A DNA stretch of 47,623 nt from Legionella yabuuchiae (GTDB taxonomy: Bacteria; Pseudomonadota; Gammaproteobacteria; Legionellales; Legionellaceae): the NCBI RefSeq assembly GCF_900640115.1, contig NZ_CAAAIW010000025.1, forward strand, positions 1 through 47,623. The letters are read 5' to 3'. Below, piece after piece: positions 29,281-37,483 of the stretch. The notes beneath the pieces are model-generated. The model made no database searches. It worked only from the letters and a program-made list of their open reading frames with translations, and was not told where the DNA came from. Positions within the stretch are counted from its first letter, which is position 1, and each line of letters starts with the position of its first letter. A program made the position numbers and the translations under genes.

Positions 29281-31761
29281 ATGCCGATTTTGAATTCTGA
29301 TAAATGCTACACACAGCAACCGAAGCGCTTAGCAATCGCAGTGCCAACAACCATCCCTGATGGTTGGCGCACCGAATTTTATGCGCTTTTGAGCGCGCAA
29401 TTGAAACTCAATGATGATAAGGCACAAGCACAAGAAGACTTTGACCACCAAACCAATACATGGGTTCCGTTGACAAAAAAAGAGTTGTTTTTTAAAGCAT
29501 TAGAGCGACATCTAGGTTCACAATCAACCTACTCTTTAAAACCTCAACTACTTGACTGCTTTCGTACGTTGTACGTTCTCTTTACGCATCCTACAATAAG
29601 CGGTGATAAAAGATACCTGATTGCTTCAAGGATAGCGGACAATGTGGAGCAATGCACACCAGGGTTTTACAACCAAGTAAGTTACCTCATTAGCCTCTTC
29701 AACATGCCACAAAACCAGGATGAATTAATTGCCCAGGTACGTTTTAAATTGGTGGATAGAATAGCGAGAATTATTGCAGCAAAGAATACGCAAGGGATTC
29801 ATGTGCACAACCGGGTGATTGAAGTGGCCAGAAACGCAGGCTTTGGCGTTTGGTCTATCAATACGAAGGATTTTTATTCTCACGTGGGAAGTAGCGACCT
29901 TTCTGATGATGACATTATAGAGCGACTAAACGCTGGGTTTGCCAATCACTTTCAGTTATTCGCTCTAGTGAATGCACTGCGTGATGAACTAGAAACCTTG
30001 ATAGCAGTACATGGATACCAAGGCAAACGTGACTTGGAACATGACTATAAAATGGAGGAGTATGAAAAATTTTGTGAATGCCTCAACCCCGTTATTCCCA
30101 TCGAAAAGGCAGAATTATTAGAAACAGACACTATGACGGGCAACGTAATCAACATCAATTGGCAAATTGTTAAATCGGCGCTCCTGAAAAAATTAAGAGA
30201 TGAACATTATGTCGAGCTTTCTCACAAAGAGGCCGATTTATTAGATGGCTTGTTGTTCGATGAAAGTAGATTATTGGACTCAAAAACCTTGAGCACGCTG
30301 ATTTCCCATGGTTATGAATTAGTTCAGTGTTTGGAGTTTTTCAGTGAATGGAGCATGGAACAAAAAGTGGGCTTAGTGAGCGCTTATCTACATAGTAAAT
30401 CACCAAGTGCTCAAAAAGAGGTATTAGTGATTCTTCATAATGAAGCGCCTCAATTAACGACCCAACTGAAAAAAGAGCCGAATTTGCAAACTATTTATTT
30501 TGCTATTGCCATTGCCGAAAAAGATGCGGCTTCGGTGAGGACTCATATAGAGGCGGGCGCAGACATCAATGAAGCACTGTTACTATTGTTTAGCCCAGCG
30601 CATAAAAGCGATACCCTCTACTGGTTACATGAGCATCCGCAACTCTTGCAAAAGGTGACTGTGGCAGGCATGAATACTGCCATTGAAGAGGGCAAATACC
30701 AGGGAAAAACGATTGCAGAAACATTGGTGAGCACTAAGAAAGGACGTCAGTTGGTATTGGAGAACGATACATTACGAAAACTACTCGCTGAAACCACCAT
30801 AGCCACTAAATTTTCTGATGCTTTGCAGCAGGCAGAAATTGAAAGAAGAACCGTGAGCAACCCAGTAGGATTCTTTAAAAAATCTAATCCCCTAGCCATT
30901 CAATTAGTGCAATATATCGTTTATGGAAATCTCACAGAATCAGAAAAATTGCTGGAAGAAAACTCATCCTTAGTAGAGAGGCTGCTCACAGAAAAAGTCA
31001 CGGTCATTGATTATTCAAGACGGAAGGTCAAACAAAAGACTGCGTTTCAGGCCTCCCTTTGCGCGATGGATGATGAACTCTGTGCGATGTTGGCCAAATA
31101 CATGCCAAAAGAGGAAATGGCCCGTCAGTATCAAGAAATTTTTCCACAAGGGCATGAAGCGTATTATGAAGCACAAACCCCGTTTGACTTCAGTCAAATT
31201 GTGGCGGTAATTAGTCAAAGCAGTGATGAAGAGGTACAAAAATCACTCGACCTTGAATTACCTAACCAGACCGTACTCTGGGAAAAGCTTGAGCAATTTA
31301 GGGCGGATTTCACTCAACGCTCATCCCAAGAAGTCGTGTTTAACCCACAACATCTCATCACAGCACTTGAGCTTATTGGTAGCCAATTTGATACGTGGAG
31401 TGGGAATCAACGAGATTTATTTTGTCGGCAGGTCGTAGGTTTTATACAGCGGTTTTTGCCCGCCAACATCGCGATGATTTTTGCTCAGGGGGTTTACCCT
31501 GGGCTATCAAATCAAGAAAAATCGGCGCGGTCTTTCAAGTTTAAGTATGGTGGTGATTCGATTTTCCCTCCTGTATTTGACTCTTTTTCTGGGCTGGGTT
31601 ATGAGTACGCGGTGCGGGGATGGTGCGGGTCGGAATGGAGGAGGCTTCGGTTTCCGGAGGTCGCCGCATATGACTTTTCAAAATTTATGTCGAGCAAAAA
31701 CAGCAGTCTTGGGAGAATTATACAGCCAGCGGTTGCCAGCAGTCGCTGTCTAATTCTGTAA
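29281..31761 (+). CDS. Large ankyrin-like Dot/Icm effector candidate
   Basis: The 826-residue cytosolic-looking protein has no signal peptide or membrane segment. A degenerate ankyrin-type unit is seen near 405-440 (AIAIAEKDAASVRTHIEAG then ADINEALLLLF) and a second helical repeat near 536-580 (LVQYIVYGNLTESEKLLEEN). The VQYIVYG/YEAQ layout recalls repeat proteins of Legionella and Coxiella that are Dot/Icm substrates. ATG is preceded by AAAGAAGAAG. A PmrA-like operator lies 88 bases upstream. Its 3' end overlaps the reverse-transcriptase fragment on the other strand by 44 bases. Host target unknown. Confidence 0.6.
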   Translation: MPILNSDKCYTQQPKRLAIAVPTTIPDGWRTEFYALLSAQLKLNDDKAQAQEDFDHQTNTWVPLTKKELFFKALERHLGSQSTYSLKPQLLDCFRTLYVLFTHPTISGDKRYLIASRIADNVEQCTPGFYNQVSYLISLFNMPQNQDELIAQVRFKLVDRIARIIAAKNTQGIHVHNRVIEVARNAGFGVWSINTKDFYSHVGSSDLSDDDIIERLNAGFANHFQLFALVNALRDELETLIAVHGYQGKRDLEHDYKMEEYEKFCECLNPVIPIEKAELLETDTMTGNVININWQIVKSALLKKLRDEHYVELSHKEADLLDGLLFDESRLLDSKTLSTLISHGYELVQCLEFFSEWSMEQKVGLVSAYLHSKSPSAQKEVLVILHNEAPQLTTQLKKEPNLQTIYFAIAIAEKDAASVRTHIEAGADINEALLLLFSPAHKSDTLYWLHEHPQLLQKVTVAGMNTAIEEGKYQGKTIAETLVSTKKGRQLVLENDTLRKLLAETTIATKFSDALQQAEIERRTVSNPVGFFKKSNPLAIQLVQYIVYGNLTESEKLLEENSSLVERLLTEKVTVIDYSRRKVKQKTAFQASLCAMDDELCAMLAKYMPKEEMARQYQEIFPQGHEAYYEAQTPFDFSQIVAVISQSSDEEVQKSLDLELPNQTVLWEKLEQFRADFTQRSSQEVVFNPQHLITALELIGSQFDTWSGNQRDLFCRQVVGFIQRFLPANIAMIFAQGVYPGLSNQEKSARSFKFKYGGDSIFPPVFDSFSGLGYEYAVRGWCGSEWRRLRFPEVAAYDFSKFMSSKNSSLGRIIQPAVASSRCLIL

Positions 31762-32143
31762 TATAGTGAGAGAGCACATTTCGAGCGCTGGTGTAATTCT
31801 CTGGCCGTGTCAGAGAATAGTGTATTCCCAAAAAATGAAATGAATCTGTAATCGTCCCCATACGCGATTTCTTGCGTGACAATTTTAATTGTCTTTCGCC
31901 CAATACTTCCATCATACGACTGCGGCAGCGATTTAATTGGCGCTTCGATTTGCATAGCGCCAGGATGTCGTCTTGAAATCTTACGTAGACGATATCCATT
32001 CGAGATAGCGCATCATCCAGCGGTTTAAGATAGAGCGCACTAAAAAATTGAGACAGTGGGGCGCGCAATGCAATACCATGAGAAGGATTTCTGCACCCTC
32101 TTGGTGTATCAATGGGGTTAAAGGGTATAAAATTAGGTTTCAT
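31718..32143 (-). pseudogene. Reverse transcriptase fragment
   Basis: The translation HGIALRAPLSQFFSALYLKP, then YVRFQDDILALCKS with the catalytic DD pair, then LGERQLKLSRKKSRMG and FHFLGIHY is the palm core of a bacterial reverse transcriptase. The N-terminal 150-200 residues and the C-terminal thumb are missing, and the ATG at 32143 lies mid-domain without a ribosome site, so this is a remnant. The pattern is nearest to group II-like or unassigned bacterial RTs, not to DGR RTs. Its end overlaps the 3' end of the effector candidate. Confidence 0.7.
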
Positions 32144-32260
32144 TGCCGAGGCTGGAGCTTAGCCTAGTCGGGGCTAGTGTTAGAATTCACCCAGCTTTGA
32201 ACCCCACGGCAGCACCCAACTCACCAGCAGCGCCTACCGCATCCCCCATCCCATTTAATT

Positions 32261-32818
32261 TTAATTTATCGGGTCTCCCCCCACACATTGTATAAAAAAT
32301 CCGCTGCAACCGCCATCGACGAAAACACTTATTCCATTATAAGACCCTATACTAAGCTTTCCTTGCAAATCTTTCATGCTGAATGACCACCCATTTGTAG
32401 TGGCTACTGGGTTAGTTAATTCGACCGGGATGGCCTGTGCAATCCCATTTTCATTGGTTTTCAAAGCGGCATGGACAATGGCGGCATTGGGTGGATTGGC
32501 TTGAAAGCTATCGTGACCTTTTGCCCAATCACTCATGAACCGTGTCATGGTGATAAAACCCGCTTTTCTCACAGGACGGTCGCTAAAATACAATACCTTA
32601 TCATCCATACCTTGTAGGGTAAGTGTATAACCCCCATCAGACGCAGCAATGACACCGGTATCGGCACGCAACACAAACAAAAATGAGGCTTTTTGTTTGG
32701 CGTCTGTTGTGACCTTCGTGTGCGTATCTGCACCCGCTGTAGCCATTGCCGTGATAGGTAATGAGCAACTAAGCCCCACCAGTGATAATGAGACAGCTAG
32801 TCTTGTTAAGGTATTCAT
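32261..32818 (-). CDS. Exported protein of unknown function
   Basis: The 185-residue precursor has a clean signal peptide (LTRLAVSLSLVGLSCSLPIT, cleavage near AMA-TAG at residue 27). The mature part contains VLYFSDRPVRKAGFITM and NPPNAAIVHA, a pattern of a small conserved secreted/periplasmic family I know only as hypothetical. No catalytic motif is recognised. A run of six G near its end (about 32276-32281) lies where a one-base slip would extend the protein by about 30 residues. The reverse-transcriptase fragment follows on the same strand. Confidence 0.65.
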   Translation of the reverse strand: MNTLTRLAVSLSLVGLSCSLPITAMATAGADTHTKVTTDAKQKASFLFVLRADTGVIAASDGGYTLTLQGMDDKVLYFSDRPVRKAGFITMTRFMSDWAKGHDSFQANPPNAAIVHAALKTNENGIAQAIPVELTNPVATTNGWSFSMKDLQGKLSIGSYNGISVFVDGGCSGFFIQCVGGDPIN

Positions 32819-32834
32819 TGAAACTCCCCTTTAA

Positions 32835-33013
32835 ATGCAGTCATCATTCCTCTACCATTTCAGTAAGTATAGACGATTAATTTAATAAGCAAGTTCCACA
32901 CGTCCCTTCTGTTTGTGTACTGTATACGGGCTCACCCTTACCTTGTTACTTGCGATGCTTTTGAATAAGTCCGAAGCCACCAATATCCCGATGGGTAACA
33001 ACAGCAAATAATA
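32835..33013. other. Non-coding stretch upstream of the exported-protein gene
   Basis: No open frame or repeat was seen in these 179 bases. They should hold the promoter of the exported-protein gene, but I could not identify one with confidence. Confidence 0.35.
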
Positions 33014-33178
33014 TATACCCGTGATCGTTCAAAATGCGAGTTTTTAGGCGCTGTTATTTTTCGCCCTGCCGTATTTAAAAAACTCGCAAGGGAATGAGCC
33101 ATTACTCGCTTTTTAAAATGCGGCAGGACAAAAAATAAAGGCGCCTAAAAACATGCATTTTGAAAGATTACGGGTATA
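33014..33178 (-). mobile_element. Palindromic MITE, copy C (165 bp)
   Basis: It begins TATACCCGTGATCGTTC and ends GAAAGATTACGGGTATA. Its right half reverse-complements to the left half of copies A and D with about one change, while its left half carries the GTGATCGTTC variant also seen in B. Confidence 0.85.
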
Positions 33179-33195
33179 GTAATTGCCGGGTTGCA

Positions 33196-33248
33196 GTTAA
33201 AAATCTCTGTACATGACAAAAAACCTGTCATGTACAGAGGTTAAAAAT
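33196..33248. mobile_element. 35-bp palindromic mini-element with 9-bp target duplication
   Basis: GTTAAAAAT (33196-33204) and GTTAAAAAT (33240-33248) flank a 35-bp palindrome, 33205-33239. Arms CTCTGTACATGACA and TGTCATGTACAGAG are separated by seven bases (AAAAACC). The first 28 bases equal the outer end of the 982-bp element at 1730. It behaves like the smallest possible version of that element: both tips and nothing between. Confidence 0.8.
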
Positions 33249-33342
33249 AAAAAAATGTGGCCGTAACCCAGGATTATCAGAACCATGACTAAAGTCCTGG
33301 TTTGAGTAAAAATGGCAGATTAATGCGAAGGGATTTCTAGCA

Positions 33343-34056
33343 TTATTCTTGTTGTGTGGCCTCTTGTGCTTTGGTTTCCGTAGGCGTTTTAGAAACATCA
33401 ATTTCAGCGGCTGGAGCAGTTTTTGCTTCTCCTGCAACTCGTGGAATAGCAATCATTTGCATGATGCCAAGATCCCCTGTGACTGTTCGTCCGATCAAAA
33501 CGTCCACTGATAATAGTTGAGTAAGTCTTTGTTGCTGATTTTGATAAACGACTTCCAAAGGAATGGTTACTTTCCACTGGTTTTCTTTAGCAGGATTAAC
33601 GACGGTTTTGCCATCGACCTGACTGCTTACGATTAAATTCTGCGACCGAATGGCTTGTAGATTACCTGACTTTTCCAACGCAGTTTGAAATCCCGCCCAC
33701 CCTTGTTTAGTAAAACACTTCTCTAATACCGCCATTTGCTGATCTAAGGTTGGTGCATCGAGTTCAAAAGCTTTTACCGTTGCAAATTCTGCCCAGGACT
33801 TGATCAATGAGTCACTGATATCTGTTTTTTCTGGGGGAATTTTGTACTCGCAACTCATGGGTTGGGGGCGAACGTCGGCTTGTGGTTGTGGAGTAGTCGA
33901 TGCTGGTTGCAATTCAGGATTTGGCAAGCCTTCTTGTTTAACACCAGGTTTAACCACTTCTGGCTGAGGAGGATTAGATTGGGCAATTGTTTCATCGGCG
34001 TATAGAGGGGAGGACAAGAGGCCCATTATAGCCAAATATAGAATCGTTTTTTTCAT
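33343..34056 (-). CDS. DotI/IcmL-family type IVB secretion protein (paralogue)
   Basis: The 237-residue precursor has a signal peptide (MKKTILYLAIMGLLSSPLYA), a Pro-rich linker, then an IcmL/DotI-like periplasmic domain at about 70-205 (ISDSLIKSWAEFATVKAFEL, KCFTKQGWAGFQTALEKSGN and WKVTIPLEVVYQ). True DotI has an N-terminal membrane anchor and sits in the dot/icm cluster, so this is more likely one of the IcmL-like paralogues, secreted to the periplasm. It starts 3 bases after the hutG stop, with AAGGAAG as ribosome site, so it is coupled to hutG. Confidence 0.72.
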   Translation of the reverse strand: MKKTILYLAIMGLLSSPLYADETIAQSNPPQPEVVKPGVKQEGLPNPELQPASTTPQPQADVRPQPMSCEYKIPPEKTDISDSLIKSWAEFATVKAFELDAPTLDQQMAVLEKCFTKQGWAGFQTALEKSGNLQAIRSQNLIVSSQVDGKTVVNPAKENQWKVTIPLEVVYQNQQQRLTQLLSVDVLIGRTVTGDLGIMQMIAIPRVAGEAKTAPAAEIDVSKTPTETKAQEATQQE

Positions 34057-34059
34057 GCG

Positions 34060-35040
34060 TTATCTTCCTTCATTCGTTAAATTAAGTATCTCCGCTAACA
34101 ATATCGCCGCAAGTCTGGCTGTTTTATGTCGTTCGTCTAAAGGGGGGGACAATTCGGCAATATCAAGACTTATCACTTTGCCAGTTTGTTTGATATATTT
34201 CAATAAAGATAATGCTTGCCAAGGATTGAGTCCCATCACTTGGGGAGCACTGACTCCTGGAGCATAACATTCTTCAAATACATCTAAGCAAATCGAAACA
34301 TAAAGATAGTCATTACGAATAATAAAATCATCCAGAAACGCCATTTGCCAAGCTAAGCTTTCTTGGTTGAGTTGTTCGGCAGTTAAATAAGAGACGCCCC
34401 ATTCATGCGCACGCTCAAATAAACTGTTCGTATTGGCTGTGCGTTGGATGCCCAAGCAACAATATTCAAAGGGTCGTTCTTGCTGATCACAATAGGTTTT
34501 GATTTCTGTAAATGGCGTACCAGAGGAACTTTGTTCATTGATAAGCGCTCTAATATCGAAATGAGCATCAAAATTGATGATACCAAGTTTAGGGAAATGT
34601 TCTGCTAGTCCGCGGTAGTGAGGCCAAGCAATTTCATGACCTCCTCCTAGAGCGATAGTAAACTTTCCCTGCTGCTGGCAGTATGAAATTAACTTGGTAA
34701 ATTGGGCCTGGGCGGATTCAAGATCGCCATGCTCACAAACGATATTGCCGACATCAATTAGGGTGTGGTCGTGATGACAGGCGAGTTTGGCAAGCTGTGT
34801 ACGAATCGCATCAGGTCCTGACTTTGCGCCGACACGACCTAAATTCCTCCGAACCCCTTCATCGCTGCAAAACCCTAGAAGGACCGTTTGATAATCCTTT
34901 GGTAACTCTTGTGATTGTACATTTACCCATTCAACGTGCTGGAAATAACGCTCCCCAGGCAGGCTATCTGTTCGTCCTTGCCAAAGAGATTGATTGGCTG
35001 GGAGATAGTGTTTGAGTTCTGTAAGCAAATCCAGCTCCAT
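34060..35040 (-). CDS. hutG: Formimidoylglutamase (arginase family)
   Basis: HutG hydrolyses N-formimidoyl-glutamate to glutamate and formamide, last step of one histidine degradation route. Arginase-family metal motifs are intact: GGGHEIAWPHYRG, NFDAHFDIR and SICLDVFE. ATG 35040 (326 residues) is preferred over the GTG at 35052 because a TATACT -10 box (complement of 35054-35059) would start the mRNA about 35046; neither start has a clear ribosome site. MITE copy D begins 45 bases upstream. The IcmL-like gene is coupled downstream. Confidence 0.88.
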   Translation of the reverse strand: MELDLLTELKHYLPANQSLWQGRTDSLPGERYFQHVEWVNVQSQELPKDYQTVLLGFCSDEGVRRNLGRVGAKSGPDAIRTQLAKLACHHDHTLIDVGNIVCEHGDLESAQAQFTKLISYCQQQGKFTIALGGGHEIAWPHYRGLAEHFPKLGIINFDAHFDIRALINEQSSSGTPFTEIKTYCDQQERPFEYCCLGIQRTANTNSLFERAHEWGVSYLTAEQLNQESLAWQMAFLDDFIIRNDYLYVSICLDVFEECYAPGVSAPQVMGLNPWQALSLLKYIKQTGKVISLDIAELSPPLDERHKTARLAAILLAEILNLTNEGR

Positions 35041-35084
35041 CTGAAAGATCACGAGTATATCATAGCAGGGTTAATAAATTTATC

Positions 35085-35248
35085 TATACCCGTAATCTTT
35101 CAAAATGCGTGTTTTTAGGCGCCTTTATTTTTTGTCCTGCCGCATTTTAAAAAGCGAGTAATGGCTCATTCCCTTGCGAGTTTTTTAAAATGCGGCAGGG
35201 CGAAAAAGAAAAAGCATAAATCACGCATTTTGAAAGATTACGGGTATA
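35085..35248 (+). mobile_element. Palindromic MITE, copy D (164 bp)
   Basis: By eye this is identical base for base to copy A, including arms TATACCCGTAATCTTTC and GAAAGATTACGGGTATA. It sits in the divergent promoter region between hutG and the SDR-hutI pair. Confidence 0.88.
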
Positions 35249-35258
35249 TACCCGTGAT
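35247..35258. repeat. Solo MITE tip abutting copy D
   Basis: TATACCCGTGAT, the outer tip of the B/C-type MITE, begins in the last two bases of copy D (reading GGGTATATACCCGTGAT). The match then ends. It suggests that copy D inserted at the TA of an older copy of which only the tip is left. Confidence 0.5.
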
Positions 35259-35399
35259 ACTAAGTTGAGTGGTTTAAAAATAGTAGTCCTCAAAAGGTGG
35301 GTCTGATATTATACTTGGCGCGGCTAAAATCTAGAGGCATTGTCTGCACGAAGTATCTTGGGCATATTTATCAAAATCAATCAAGAGGTCATAGTAGAG

Positions 35400-36158
35400 G
35401 TGTATATTATAACCGGCGGGGGAAGTGGTATTGGTCGTGCACTGGCTTTAAATTTAGCTAAGCGGGAGCAATCGGTATTAATTATAGGCCGCCGCGAAAA
35501 ACCTTTAGCCGAGACGGCTGCCATGCATTCAAACTTATCCTTTCTTTGTGCGGATGTAGCCAGTAGAGAAGGTCGGCAACGGATAAACCAGCATCTAAAG
35601 TCGCAACAGGTTTTAAAAGGATTGATCCACAATGCCGGCACGATTGAACCGATAGCGCCCATTACCGATATTAAAGAATTAGAATGGCGCATAAACATGG
35701 CTACTAACGTTGAAGCTCCTTTGTTTCTGACTCAATTGTTAAGAGAGCCTTTGAAAAATGGAAGAATATTAAACATCGGCTCTGGAGCGGCATACTTTGC
35801 GGTCAAGGGCTGGGCTGCTTATTGCGTTTCAAAAGCAGCTCTTGCAATGTTAACGAAATGTTGGCAGTTGGAAGTTAATGATATTGTGTTTGCGAGTGTT
35901 ATGCCGGGGATTATTGATACCGATATGCAAGCCCTTATAAGAAACGCGAATTCTATGGATCATGAAAAACTTGAGTTTTTTAAGACCCTGAAACAGGATA
36001 ATAAGCTACTTTCCCCTGAAACCGTCGCGCTGTTTTTATGCTGGCTCTTGATGGATATTGACGAGAAAAGATTCCAATCACAGGAGTGGGATATATATGA
36101 TACGACCCATCATTCTGACTGGCTTATTACTCCTCATATTGTGCCATCCTGGGAATGA
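35400..36158 (+). CDS. Short-chain dehydrogenase/reductase
   Basis: A classical [16 protein letters not shown] nucleotide-binding motif, NAG motif in HNAGTIEP, the catalytic Ser region [19 protein letters not shown] with YxxxK, and [10 protein letters not shown] chose GTG 35400 (252 residues) because it puts the dinucleotide fold at the N-terminus as in relatives; AGAGG lies 11 bases upstream. The frame stays open to 35340. It overlaps hutI by four bases (ATGA), so the enzyme is made with HutI, but a role in histidine breakdown is not known. The substrate cannot be predicted. Confidence 0.82.
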   Translation: MYIITGGGSGIGRALALNLAKREQSVLIIGRREKPLAETAAMHSNLSFLCADVASREGRQRINQHLKSQQVLKGLIHNAGTIEPIAPITDIKELEWRINMATNVEAPLFLTQLLREPLKNGRILNIGSGAAYFAVKGWAAYCVSKAALAMLTKCWQLEVNDIVFASVMPGIIDTDMQALIRNANSMDHEKLEFFKTLKQDNKLLSPETVALFLCWLLMDIDEKRFQSQEWDIYDTTHHSDWLITPHIVPSWE

Positions 36159-37384
36159 TATCAATGCCGTTTTGTAACCTAATTCTCACTCATGCTACGA
36201 TTATTGATGAGCAGGGATTGCAATGTACTGACTATGCAATTGCTATTCAAGACGAAACGATTACTTGGTGTGGGCCTAATAAGGCCTTACCGCAAGCGTT
36301 TTATAACGATGCTGTTGTTGTTGAAGATTGCAAAGGTCGGTTAATTACACCGGGATTTATTGATTGTCATACCCATCTCGTATATGCCGGAAATCGGGCA
36401 GATGAATTTAGAAAACGTCTAGAAGGGGTGAGCTATGCGGAAATTGCTAAGGCTGGTGGAGGAATTTTAAATACGGTTGAACAAACTCGTAACGCGTCTG
36501 AAGACGCTTTGATTGAACAGTCTTTACCACGACTGTTAGCTTTAAAATCAGAGGGTGTTTTAACGGTTGAAATTAAATCAGGTTATGGACTTGATTTAGA
36601 AACTGAACTTAAAATGCTGCGTGTGGCAAGAAAACTAGGTAAAATCGCAGGGGTTAGAGTCAAAACAACTTTCTTAGGGGCTCATGCTATTTCTCCAGAC
36701 TTTAAGGGGGATAGCCAAGCCTATATAGATTATCTTTGTGCGGATGTTCTTCCTCTAGTTGCAGAAGAAAAGCTTGCTGATGCCGTGGATGTATTTTGTG
36801 AGTCTATAGGCTTTTCACTTACCGAAGCCGAGCAAGTGTTTCAAGCCGCTAGTGACTTAAGCTTGCCAGTCAAATGTCACGCCGAACAATTGTCGAATTT
36901 AGGTGCATCCTCCCTCGCGGCCTCCTATGGAGCACTCTCCAGCGATCATTTAGAATATCTTGATGAAACAGGCATTCAGGCCATGAGGATAGCTGGAACA
37001 GTCGCTGTGTTGCTGCCTGGAGCATATTACACTTTAAAAGAAACAAAAAAGCCGCCTGTTGAGTTGCTTCGGCAAGCAGGAGTGGGAATGGCAATTGCTA
37101 CGGATTGCAATCCTGGCTCCTCGCCAATAACTTCAATATTGCTGGTCATGAATATGGCCTGCCAATTATTTTCATTGACGGTTCCTGAGGCACTTAGTGG
37201 CGTCACTTATCAAGCTGCTCGCGCATTGGGACTTGCTGAACAGGTTGGGGCGCTTAAGCAAGGAATGAATGCAGAGCTTTTACGGTGGCCTGTAAAAGAA
37301 GCTTCAGAGTTGTGTTATCAGCTTGGCTTTCCTTACCATCCAGAGTTGCTCGTAAAGGGCAAGTGGATAATTCATGATAAATAA
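36155..37384 (+). CDS. hutI: Imidazolonepropionase
   Basis: HutI opens the imidazolone ring to form formimidoyl-glutamate, the substrate of HutG. The 409-residue amidohydrolase shows the metal motif [37 protein letters not shown], a metal His in KCHAEQLSN and TDCNPGSSP. The ATG overlaps the SDR stop; a second ATG three codons later is also possible. HutH and HutU are not in this window. Confidence 0.96.
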   Translation: MISMPFCNLILTHATIIDEQGLQCTDYAIAIQDETITWCGPNKALPQAFYNDAVVVEDCKGRLITPGFIDCHTHLVYAGNRADEFRKRLEGVSYAEIAKAGGGILNTVEQTRNASEDALIEQSLPRLLALKSEGVLTVEIKSGYGLDLETELKMLRVARKLGKIAGVRVKTTFLGAHAISPDFKGDSQAYIDYLCADVLPLVAEEKLADAVDVFCESIGFSLTEAEQVFQAASDLSLPVKCHAEQLSNLGASSLAASYGALSSDHLEYLDETGIQAMRIAGTVAVLLPGAYYTLKETKKPPVELLRQAGVGMAIATDCNPGSSPITSILLVMNMACQLFSLTVPEALSGVTYQAARALGLAEQVGALKQGMNAELLRWPVKEASELCYQLGFPYHPELLVKGKWIIHDK

Positions 37385-37483
37385 GACATGCGACAAAACA
37401 TCCAGCTATTTTTGCGTTCTCGCAAGCAAAATTTTGAGCTCACGCTTGCGCTGTCCCTAAGGGGAACTACTGGAGAATAACGA

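Noticed and set aside
31599-31955. 118-codon minus-strand frame overlapping the RT fragment
   Set aside because: It lies in another frame of the RT fragment and the effector gene and shows no domain pattern; a shadow frame.
31718-32260. Diversity-generating retroelement (RT with template and variable repeats)
   Set aside because: The RT motifs are not those of DGR enzymes, and I see no near-identical repeat pair with adenine-specific changes in or near the exported-protein gene.
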